Shown here piece by piece: positions 35,870 to 44,332 of a stretch of DNA of 44,332 nucleotides (positions are counted from its first letter, which is position 1; every line of letters starts with the position of its first letter). This stretch comes from Allomyces macrogynus ATCC 38327 (taxonomy: Eukaryota; Blastocladiomycota; Blastocladiomycetes; Blastocladiales; Blastocladiaceae). The stretch covers positions 1,615,249 to 1,659,580 of the forward strand of contig GG745330.1 of NCBI GenBank assembly GCA_000151295.1. Direction: 5' to 3'. The notes beneath the pieces are model-generated. The model was given only the letters and a program-made list of their open reading frames with translations. It was not told the origin of the DNA and ran no database searches. A program made the translations under genes and the position numbers.

Positions 35870-37105
35870 GCTTTGCTTCGTTGTTTTTCTCGGTTTTGGG
35901 GAACCAGTGCCGGTTGCGATACATAAATTCGGCGCGCGGGAGTGACTTTTTCGTGGAAATTGGTCCCCTTGCCCCTCCTTCAGCGTTAGATCAATCCGGT
36001 GTGCCTGACCGCGCTCCCACCGCCCAGCACCCAGCACGCAACGTGGACATGGAGAACAACGTCGGCCAGCACGACAACCATCCATCGACGGCGATCGCTG
36101 GGAGGTTTGGGAAAGAGAACGACAGAAATGTAATGTCATGATGCCACGCGTGCCACGTGGCGCTGTGGATGCCTGGACCGATTTCTGCAAAGCAAGCGGC
36201 GCGCCGCTGGGTTCGTGTAGACAGCCAATGCGCACAGGGTGCCCCCGCCCTACTTCACCGCAACCGCGGGTGCTTGCTCGCTCGCCCACGACCAAAAAAA
36301 TTTACCGCCAACACGAACCCAGCGCCACCGTGCACGACACAACCAGGGCCACGTAAACGAAAACGCGGGCGCAAGGGCCAACACAACGCGCGCGAACATC
36401 GTTGCTGGGGCCAGCTTGCGTTGGACCCGTCACGCGGCAGTTCGACGAGGCCCCAGCGGCCCGGCCGCGCCCAACCGCCGAGTCTTTTTCCCATCGCCAA
36501 GCAGCTCGTCACCGCCACGACAACGCCAAGCGACAACGCCAGCGCCAGCGCCAGCGACAAGGACAGCGCGTCGGTCGGCGAAATCGGCGCCGCTCCCACC
36601 GGTTTGAAGCGCATCCGAAATGCTCTTTGGAGCCAAGCGCCTCTCTCTTTGCTCTCGCTGGCCGTCCATCTCCTCTCAAGAGCTGAACGCCGCGCAGCAC
36701 CGAACCACCAACGACGAACGACACGACACTGCCACGTTGCCGTAGCCGTGCAGGACGCGCGCAAAGCACACTCAACCGCAGCCGCGCGTTCGACCAACCG
36801 GACCCGGCCCCATATTCTGCGCACCTGTTCGCGGTCCCTTGCCCCGTTACCGCCAGCCCGCGCACGACGACGCGCACCGCCATCGTTGCTTGACTCCACG
36901 CTCCACCACACTCCACGACGTCCTTTCGCCGCTCGGCCCCGCGTGATATATATCCGTGCGCCACCCCCGCCGCCGCAGTCCCGCTCCTTCTCTCGCCCTC
37001 TCCATCGCTCGGTCGCGCTTCCATCCATTGCGGGTCTGCGATCTTCTCGACCAAGTTCAGCCAGCTCGCAAGCAAGCAAGCGTTTCCGCAAACAAGTACC
37101 TCACG
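35870..37105. other. Intergenic region upstream of the METTL7-like gene
   Basis: About 1.2 kb, mostly GC-rich with low-complexity words (GCCAGCGCCAGCGACAAGG near 36540). A TATATATC word lies at about 36947-36954, some 155 bases before the ATG at 37106, and could act as a TATA element. A long open frame runs through on the plus strand, but its sequence is compositional noise. Confidence 0.4.
36945..36955 (+). promoter_or_regulatory. Possible TATA element
   Basis: GATATATATCC stands out in GC-rich sequence, about 155 bases upstream of the METTL7-like start. There is no experimental support. Confidence 0.25.
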
Positions 37106-38206
37106 ATGCCGCTCCATATCGCTGCGCTGCTCGCGTCGGCCTATGAATGGTATATCGCCAATCCGGCCATGGACCGGCTGCTCGCCAACATGCCGACGCT
37201 CGAGGACATGCGCCACATGCTGCTCGCGGGTCTCGATGCGTCGCTGTCGGACGTGCTCGAAATTGGCCCCGGAACCGGGCTCAACCTGCCGCACTACCCG
37301 CAGCACATCAAGCACGTGGACACGCTTGCACCGCACGCGACGGTGCCTGAGGCCCTGATGGCGAAAGCGACGGACCGGGGCCTGTCGGTGCGGCACCACA
37401 CCTACCTGACGCTGCCCGCGGCGCGATCGCAAGGATTGCTGTCCGCAGCCGACGCTGACCGCACCTGCGCGCTCGCCAAGGCGCTCGCTGACCTGCTGGG
37501 CGTGCCTACCGCCGACCGACTCGACCCAGAGACGCACGCGTGCATCATGCCGTTTGCCACGCACGCACGCGCCGCTATTGTCTGCACACTGGTCCTGTGC
37601 ACGATCCCAGTGCCTGCTTTGCCATGGTACCTCGCCGAACTCGTGCGCGTGCTCGATCCGATCCACGGACGCTACTTTTTCCTCGAGCATGTCGTCGACG
37701 GCGAGCCTGAGCGCAAATCGGCCATTTGGCGCGCGCTACAGACGGTGCAGCGGCATGTTGCGTGTGGGTGCGATATTGGCCGGCACTCGCTCGACGCATT
37801 GCAAATGGTATTGGCCGTCGAGGATTGCAAGTGGTATTACGACGAGCGCATGTGGGTGCGCGCGTCGATTGGATTGATTGCGTATGGTGTCGCACGGCCT
37901 TACGCGGCTGTCGATGCAGGCACGGCGCGTGCCGTGTGCGACGTGGCATGTGCGGCCGAAGAGCATGCCGGCGCGCTCGTCGAGTTGGCCACGCCCGAAC
38001 TCCCGGCTCTGTTTGTGCTCCCCCGGCCGCTGCCCAAGCGCTGGCGCAATTTGCCGGGACTCGACGACGACGAGAATGAGGATGACGGCGCGACATTGGA
38101 TCTGCGCGTGCGTGGGCCCACGGCGCCGGGGTACCCGCAAATCGAGTTCCCGGATCCGGCCGCACTGCTCGGTCGAGACCAGTGCTGCTCGTCGGCGGCG
38201 CTGTGA
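37106..38206 (+). CDS. METTL7-like SAM-dependent methyltransferase
   Basis: Single-exon gene of 366 residues. The N-terminus (MPLHIAALLASAYEWYIANP) is hydrophobic and may anchor the protein to a membrane, as in METTL7 proteins of ER and lipid droplets. The SAM-binding motif I is LEIGPGTGLNLPHYP at residues 51-65. Later family features are ARAAIVCTLVLCTIPVPALP, then VRVLDPIHGRYFFLEHVVDG and an HVACGCDIGRHSLDALQ segment. The order and spacing match METTL7/thiol methyltransferases and the bacterial proteins related to them. It is about 120 residues longer than animal METTL7, because of an insert before VCTLVLC and an extra acidic C-terminal tail (DDDENEDD) ending CCSSAAL. The substrate cannot be told from the sequence. 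Confidence 0.82.
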   Translation: MPLHIAALLASAYEWYIANPAMDRLLANMPTLEDMRHMLLAGLDASLSDVLEIGPGTGLNLPHYPQHIKHVDTLAPHATVPEALMAKATDRGLSVRHHTYLTLPAARSQGLLSAADADRTCALAKALADLLGVPTADRLDPETHACIMPFATHARAAIVCTLVLCTIPVPALPWYLAELVRVLDPIHGRYFFLEHVVDGEPERKSAIWRALQTVQRHVACGCDIGRHSLDALQMVLAVEDCKWYYDERMWVRASIGLIAYGVARPYAAVDAGTARAVCDVACAAEEHAGALVELATPELPALFVLPRPLPKRWRNLPGLDDDENEDDGATLDLRVRGPTAPGYPQIEFPDPAALLGRDQCCSSAAL

Positions 38207-40015
38207 CGCAACTTGTCCCGACCATCCAACAACGGGGGAAAATCATGAAGGGGGAGGAGACGTGGTGCTCGATGTACGACGGTAACGGTCGTGCCCGGCT
38301 GGCGCGGCTGGACCGTGCAAAATCCACGCACTGAGTCCCTCTGGCCAGACTTACGGGGTGATGGCCTCGTCTCACGCTCAACACTTGGGAATATTCGAAG
38401 GGCCTTCAAAGTTTGTCGTTTGTTTCTTTCGCTCACTTGGGTTGTGTAGTTGTTGCGCTCCATTTTCTTTGTCGTGCTTTGGTTTTTTTGTTTTGTTTCT
38501 TTCGATCACTTTGATATCCGCCGGGCACCGTCGTTCACGGTACCTGTGCATTCGGCTCGCGCGCGCGTCGCTCGCCCGTGGTCGGCCCTCCGGGAGCCAC
38601 GGGCATTTGTTTGGCGACGCGTGCTGCTCGCGTACGGCTTGCAACGTTGTTGCCCGACCGTCTTGATGGGCGCGTACGAGCACCGTGTCGCGAGCCGGCC
38701 GGCCCGCTGGGACGCGCCGCCGCATTTTCGATTTGTATTTTTGGATGCCCGAGCCGCCAAAATGGGGAAGCGTGTGGAACCGGAAATTGAACAAGCAAGC
38801 ATTCAAACAACTTTTTGTTGGGCTCGGTAACTGGACCTTGCTGGAACACCTTTCTTTGTGGTGGAGGAATGACAGAGGAGAAAGACTGGGCGAACTGTGA
38901 CCTTGTTTGGTATTTATGTGCCAGCGGAAGGTTTGGAGTTGATTGATTTAACAAGCAGCCAGGTTGTCTCGACTGGTCGTGTCAGGCCTTCAGGCGACGG
39001 ACGCCTGCGAGGCACGCGCAAGTCACGGTGTGGCCCCATTTGGCGTCCGAGTCTGTCTCCCACCTGTCTCGCGCGTCGTTCATTCCCTTCTGATCGGCAT
39101 CGAGGCCTTCTTCGTACCACAAGGGCGGGACTGCGGACAGCAGAACCGACGAGGGCTCGCGGCGCACGCCGGCGACTGGTCCTCAAACCTTGCCCCGAGA
39201 TGGACCTCTTTCTCTTGGCTGTTGGTGGGGTCGCCCCGTCACTCCCACACCAGGAGCGGCCGCGGGATGATCGCAGCTGCTTCACGAATGGGTCAGTTGG
39301 ACCGGCCAAACGCCCCGGTAAATCGGCATTCAGCGCTGCTCGATGTCGCGGTGGTCAGCTGAACTGTGGCCTTTCAACCCAACCTGGACAATCCGACTAA
39401 ATCCGGCCAGTTCATCCCATGCACCATTGGGGCCGAGAAAATGACGTTATATTAGTTTCGTGGATGATATGGCTGCGTTGGGTCAATGGTCTAGGCAGGA
39501 ATCATCTTCTGATGGTCGCCACTACACGCTGTCAAATTCTTCCACCAACGTTTCCATCTTGCATTCTTTCTGCCCCGCTCGTGAACTCAAGTAAAACGAT
39601 AGTCCCGAAAGGACTCTCCTTAGTGTTTTTGCTCATTTTATCCGTCCGCTGATGGTTGGTGGGTCGAGCGGCTGCTGCACGAGGCAGGCCCAAGTTGGAC
39701 TGAGATGCGTTTCGTTCATTGTCACTTGAGCATCATTACCCAAGCTGTCAGCCCCTTGCTTCTCTTGTCACAAACCGACCCACGCCGTCATTTGTTGGCG
39801 CGGAGGTTGCCGTCGGCAAATTCACGGTGTCGGGAACAGCTCAATAGATGCGTTTCTCAGTCGTTGTCGTCACCTCGTTCGTTATCGCGTCCGCATCGAT
39901 CTGACACCCCACAGCCATCAATCGCACCAAACCCGACAATTTTGTATGTCATGCAAAACAAGCACGTCCACCTCCTTCCTTCCTCCCCCTCTCCCCGGCT
40001 CCTCGGCTCCTCGTC
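38207..40015. other. Long intergenic region, no clear gene
   Basis: About 1.8 kb. It holds T-rich stretches (38400-38515) and AT-richer sequence at 39420-39660. Short minus-strand open frames (for example 39167-38982 with DARDRWETDSDAKWGHT) look faintly protein-like, but no domain, start or splice pattern holds together. Confidence 0.4.
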
Positions 40016-41644
40016 TCACTTTTTCAGCGGACCCTTATGCGGCTTGTACCCGAGCCCGCGCTTGAGCGACGCCTGGAGGTCAAATTTTGGCCGCGTGCCT
40101 GCCGTCACCGCCGATCCCGCCCGCGCCGGAGCCGCAGCCTTGGCAGCCGACGCAGCCGTGGGCGCTGTAACCCCCGCGCGCACCCGCTTGGTCGCCGCGG
40201 CCGCCAGTGCCGGTGCACTCGGCGCACTCGACTCGTCCGCGTCGGCCTCGCGCTTACGCTTGTGACTGACCGCGGGCGCGGGAATCCCCGACCGCACCGG
40301 AGCAGTCACAGGCCTCTTCGCAAGCAGTGCGACGCGCGGAACCCCACCGAGAGGCCGTGTTTGCGGCGGTGCCGCGGCTGCCGCGGCCGCAAGCCGTTTG
40401 GCCGTCTGCGTCGCGGTCCCAGGGGTCTTGGCGGTGCCGCGCGGCACAAGTTTCGGGCGCGCGGGCGTGACGGTCGCGATCTTGGGCGTCCGGTTCTTGA
40501 GCGCCGCCGTCGGGTCCGGGACAATGTGCGGCTTGACGGGCGTCGGCGCTCGCATGACCACATCGGCCGTAGGTTCGACGCGCGTTGGGGTGCGGGCTGT
40601 GGTGGGGATGTCGGCGGCCGCGAGGGGCTCGGCGTTAAGGTCGAGCATGACGGCGTCGGTAATGGTTTGCGGTGGAGGTGGCGGCGACGGGGATGTCGGG
40701 ACTGGGGCGGCGGTCGCGACGGGAGCAGGGCGCGGGGTCGTCCTTGCGACAGGCATGTCCACGTCCATGGCCTCGTCGGGCTCCACGTCCATCGGCTCGT
40801 CGTGGTGCACTGTTGAGGGCGCCGCAACCGGCTGCACCGCCGGCGCCGCATTTGGAGCGCTGCCAACGTTCTTGGTGGGGGACATGTCCACGTCGTCGAC
40901 GCTCATGCACCGGTCCAGTGGCGGCGGCGGCATCGATGGCCGGCGCACCGTCCTGCTCGGCGAGCCGGGCGCGTGCGCGACGGCGCCGAGCGCCGATGGC
41001 GACCAGGCGTAGACGAGGTTGGTATTGGTCGAGTAGTTTGCGTCAATTTTCGGGTAGAGCGCCGCAGCGGGCGCGGCAGGGGAAGTCGTCGCTGTCGCAT
41101 CATTTGGAGCGGTGGCGGTGGCGGTGGTGGGAGCGGGCACGGCCGGCGTCGCGGTAGGGCTGTTGAGGAACGGGTTAGCGTCCTCTGGTGCGGTCACGGC
41201 CGTGGAAAAGAGGGCCAACGGTGCGGGAGACGCAAAGAACTTGAGTGGCAGCGGCGGTTGCAGCGGTTGGACGTTGCTGCCGTGCTCATTGACCACGCTG
41301 GCCTCAGGAGCGGCACCTGCGTCCTTGTCGGCGGTGCTTGCGCGCGTTAGGAAGGCGACGGCCGACGAGGGCGTCGATTGGTAGTGTGCGAGCAGGCGGT
41401 CGACGAGCTCCGTGTTCTAAGGCACGAACGTGATCCATGATCAGTCTTGATCCAACCGCAAGGTCGGCATATGGTCACGCCGCGCAAGGAAACGGACCTT
41501 GCCCGAAGCTTTGATCTGCAGTTCCTTGCACAATCTCTGCAGGACCGGGCGCTTGAAGCTGCGCAAGTCGGCTTCAGCGGGGGTGCCCTGAACGGGCGTT
41601 CTGGGCGCGGTGCGCGCAGGCGTGGTGGCGGAGCGTGTGGTCAT
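40016..41644 (-). CDS. SAP-domain protein with NuSAP-like C-terminus
   Basis: Exons 41644-41498 and 41416-40016 give 515 residues. The intron (81 nt) lies inside the SAP domain and joins KASGK to NTELVDRLLAHYQS. The SAP domain (about residues 25-62: LRSFKRPVLQRLCKELQIK) binds DNA. The centre is a Pro/Ala/Thr-rich disordered region with acidic DEPMDVEPDEAMDVDM patches, then basic stretches (KTPGTATQTAKRL; SHKRKREADADE). The last 23 residues include FDLQASLKRGLGYKPHKGPL, very close to the C-terminal FDLKASL.RPL.Y.PHKGKLK block of nucleolar and spindle-associated protein (NuSAP), which bundles spindle microtubules near chromatin. SAP at the N-terminus plus this block at the C-terminus is the NuSAP layout. 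An in-frame ATG at 41824 is an alternative start. The gene is divergent from the SHIPPO gene. Confidence 0.65.
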
Positions 41645-42137
41645 GAGCGTGGCGGCGGGAATGCGGGCAGTTGCGAGCAAAGGTCGAGTGTGGGCGTGGT
41701 GCTGATTGAGGGTCGAGAAGTTGCCGAGGGAGACGCGCGTGGCCGACCTCGACGACGAGCACAAGCGAGCATTGGCCACCTGCACGTGCCCGTGACCAGC
41801 ACCATTATGCTCGTTATTCCCCACAAATCACGGCATTTCCTCCATTTGCATCCAAATTGATCAGACTCGCGTGTTGCTCCCTCGAGAGTTGCTCCACTTC
41901 GACCGTGCGACGTCCAGCCCCAGCACCATTGCGCCCTGGCTCGCCATCAATTTGCCTTGCGACTAGCTGCATTCACTGCTACGAGGTGTACTCGCCCGAA
42001 CTGTTGCGGCCCGCCCGCCCGCCCACCAGCGCATCGGACACGCCAGCGCGCCGGACACGACCGAGGGTGCTGTCGAGCCGAGTAGCGCAATCAATGACCC
42101 CGACCAGTTTATAACAACATAACACGCGTCCGGCACC
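41645..42137. promoter_or_regulatory. Divergent upstream region, NuSAP-like and SHIPPO genes
   Basis: 493 bases between divergent starts. It includes a lower-GC core (41800-41870), the likely shared promoter. No specific site is recognised. Confidence 0.4.
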
Positions 42138-43741
42138 ATGTACTCGCGCAGCGCGCGCAAGTTTATTGAGCCGAACCGCGCCACCAACGCCGAGATCGGG
42201 CCCGGATACTATGAGCCCGACGGCACGGCGGCAACCACGGCTCTCGGCGCGGTCGTGCTGCCGAGGTAAACACGGCTCTAAAGCTCGCGCGCCGCCACGC
42301 CAGAGCTGATCGCATGTCCGCACCCGGATCATTCTATCCAGTACGGCGCCCTTTTCCAGCATCACGCCACGCGTCTGCTACTTTGACGAGGTCGCGCGCC
42401 GGTCTGGGCCCGCACCCGGATGCTACGATACGGCCAACGTCGACCCGCACCACCAGCCCGTGCGCGCTGTGCCGTTTGCCGCGTCCAAGGTGCGGACTTG
42501 ACGCCCGTGGCTGGTCTCATCTCGACGCTGACACCATTCTCGCGACCAGGCACCGCGCTTTGCCGACCCGCCGCCCAAAGCTCCCGGCCCGGGGGCCTAC
42601 TCGGTAGAACGCGATCGCGCGCGGCAGCTACGCACACTGCGACTGAGCCAGCTCAAGCCAGCAGGTTCTGGGATGACGGGAGCGCGCGGTGGCGGTTCAT
42701 CGGACGGGCCAAGGATTAAGTGGCAGCGCAAGTACACGCCGCCGTCGATTCCGTATGGCGCACAGGCCGTCGGATACGAGGAGACGGACGGTGCACATAC
42801 TCGAGTTCATTCGAAAAGGATCAACCGACTGGCCACTCATCTTTGTGGCCTGTAGATGGCTCGCTGCTTTTGCGCCGCACGCAGAGCGCGACCGATGTAC
42901 GTCCGTCTGCGTCAATGGATATGGGTTTGTTCCCCCGAATTGACCCCGGACCATTGTCCAGAACTCGGCGCGGCTTGTCGGGCACAAGGACCTCCTGCGC
43001 GAGAACGCCGGCACCAACTTCACCAAGTCGCAGACGCGGCGGCAGCTGTGGCGTGAAACTGACACGCCCGGCCCGGGCAACTACAATGTCACAGCCGCGT
43101 GGCGCAAGCCCGACAGTTTCCCGAACCACGAGGCGCCGTGCGTGCGGTTTGGCGACTTTGTCATCAACGAAGCCAACCGGCAGGTACGCGCTCGGCGCGA
43201 GACTTATGAGTGTGCGAAGGGCGCGGAATACGCATGCGACTGACGGGCGCGGCACGATAGGCGGTTCCGGGCCCCGGGTCCTACGACTTGCCCAAGGACT
43301 CGACGGCGTACCTGAAGCGCGGCCCGATTCTCGGTACGCGGGTCCCGCCCCGTTGATCCGCCGTGTTGCTCGACCCAATCCTGACCCCTCCTTTCCATCG
43401 ACCTAGCCAAGAGCACGACGCACGGCATCACCCCGACGTCGGACCCCTTCTCAGTCGTCCCGTACCCGGCCGACACGAGTCCTGGCCCCGGCGCGTACGA
43501 CGTGACGGCGGCCACCCACCCGCGCAAACCGCTCCACCTCGGCGCGAAACCATTCAACACCTCGGCCACGCGGTTCAACCCCTCCTCCACCCCCACCACC
43601 CCTTCCACCACCACGACCCCCGGCCCGGGCCAAATACTCCGTCACGACCACCCTCGGCCGGGCGCCACAATCCCGGGGCAACCCCCCGCGCCGCGGTCTT
43701 TGGGGGCGCCGTCCCGCCACGCTTCTTCAAGGAGAACCTAG
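42138..43741 (+). CDS. SHIPPO/STPGR-repeat flagellar protein (ODF3/CIMAP-like)
   Basis: Exons 42138-42265, 42342-42489, 42550-42790, 42856-42896, 42962-43183, 43261-43333 and 43407-43741 give about 395 residues. It carries evenly spaced Pro-Gly-Pro-Gly-x-Tyr repeats: IGPGYYEPDG, GPAPGCYDTAN, APGPGAYSVERD, TPGPGNYNVTAA, VPGPGSYDLPKD and SPGPGAYDVTAA. These are the hallmark of SHIPPO/ODF3 (STPGR) proteins that line axonemal microtubules in cilia and sperm tails. Their presence is the best sign that the organism makes flagella. In the last exon a further repeat, TPGPG, is followed out of frame by KYSVTTTLGRAPQSRG and then, in another frame, by FGGAVPPRFFKENLAQAAYE. The true end may therefore be about 43745-43790 after small sequence errors, or the tail may be altered. 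Confidence 0.87.
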
Positions 43742-44332
43742 CACAGGCCGCCTACGAGTACACAAAAAATAAATTATTAGGAGTATTGCGTCTGGTATAT
43801 TGGTTGTCTGAGCAGCATTGTGAGTGTTCCACGATGGACGTTGGTCGTTAAGAGTAGTATATGTGAATAGGTGGTAATAGATACAGAATAGATAGTAGAC
43901 TAGAAGATCTAAATTAACTTCGTGATTGTAGCTTGATATTTAAATATTGATGGTACATCGTCGTGTATCTAAGTATGTGAAAAGAAAGTAGGAGAACGGG
44001 TGCGAGGTGGTTGTACTAGAAATCAACTTGATTAAGTCCTTCAGTTGAGGGATGGGATGACTGGATACATGAGCAGAATGGTGACCTCATATAACGGTTG
44101 AATAGATAATAAGTCCCGATTGGGCGGCTCTCAGACCTTAAGGTCAGAGTCAAAAGTCAAACTTGCATAAGTGTTTATTTGAACTGTACCGATCCTGCTA
44201 ATGCATGTTCACGTATCGGGTTTGCTTTGCTTGCCCTTGGTCGGGATACTACGGGATTTCCGCATATCGAATCTGGGACTTAAACGGCTTTTTTGCTCAT
44301 TTAATTTTTTACCCCGGATTCGGAAAATCGTT
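43742..44332. other. AT-rich unassigned tail of the window
   Basis: Composition drops sharply from strongly GC-rich coding sequence to AT-rich sequence (AAAAAATAAATTATTAG near 43765 could serve as a polyadenylation signal for the SHIPPO gene). No open frame, repeat pair or transposon feature is clear before the edge. Confidence 0.4.

Noticed and set aside
36157..37146. 329-codon plus-strand open frame
   Set aside because: Arg/Pro/Ser-rich noise from GC-rich sequence. It runs over the promoter and start of the METTL7-like gene in another frame and has no domain.
38207..40015. Ankyrin-like or other relic on the minus strand
   Set aside because: Only isolated fragments look protein-like. No continuous thread or repeat was found.

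Overview
The window is eukaryotic nuclear DNA, most likely from a zoosporic (flagellated) fungus. It is GC-rich, with many short introns (about 65-112 nt, donors GTACG/GTGCG/GTATG, CTGAC/CTAAC-like branch points) and tight gene spacing. Fungal-type genes (URC1-like uracil catabolism, an SPX phosphate transporter, a Mam3-like CBS protein) sit beside a flagellar SHIPPO/STPGR protein. A blastocladiomycete or chytrid would fit, but the species cannot be named from this sequence. No bacterial-style operon, CRISPR array, rRNA, tRNA or intact transposon was recognised.

Layout. 1-9.2 kb: the 3' part of a Swa2/auxilin-like TPR-J protein (+), RNase H2 catalytic subunit (+), a basic-secretory-protein-type metallopeptidase (+) and an ISWI chromatin remodeller (-). 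9.8-20.2 kb: a long EF-hand/WD40 protein (+), URC1 (-), a stathmin-like coiled-coil protein (-) and ribokinase (+). 20.5-23.6 kb: two damaged or hard-to-model loci, a two-HMG-box mitochondrial-type protein and an unknown membrane-anchored protein. 24.2-30.8 kb: a Mam3/CNNM CBS protein (-), Mediator subunit 27 (+) and an SPX-SLC13 phosphate transporter (-). 31.3-32.5 kb: an ankyrin-like relic (-). 32.8-38.2 kb: Utp21 of the SSU processome (+) and a METTL7-like methyltransferase (+). 40.0-43.7 kb: a SAP-domain protein with a NuSAP-like C-terminus (-), divergent from the SHIPPO/STPGR protein (+). The final 590 bases are AT-rich and unassigned.

Most genes are housekeeping and unrelated to one another: genome stability, chromatin, ribosome biogenesis, phosphate uptake and transcription. 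Possible functional links are URC1 with ribokinase (pyrimidine and ribose salvage) and the cytoskeletal set (stathmin-like, NuSAP-like, SHIPPO). The least expected content is the NuSAP-like and stathmin-like proteins, families best known from animals. Exon coordinates below were worked out by hand from splice signals and reading-frame continuity, and unresolved junctions are stated.
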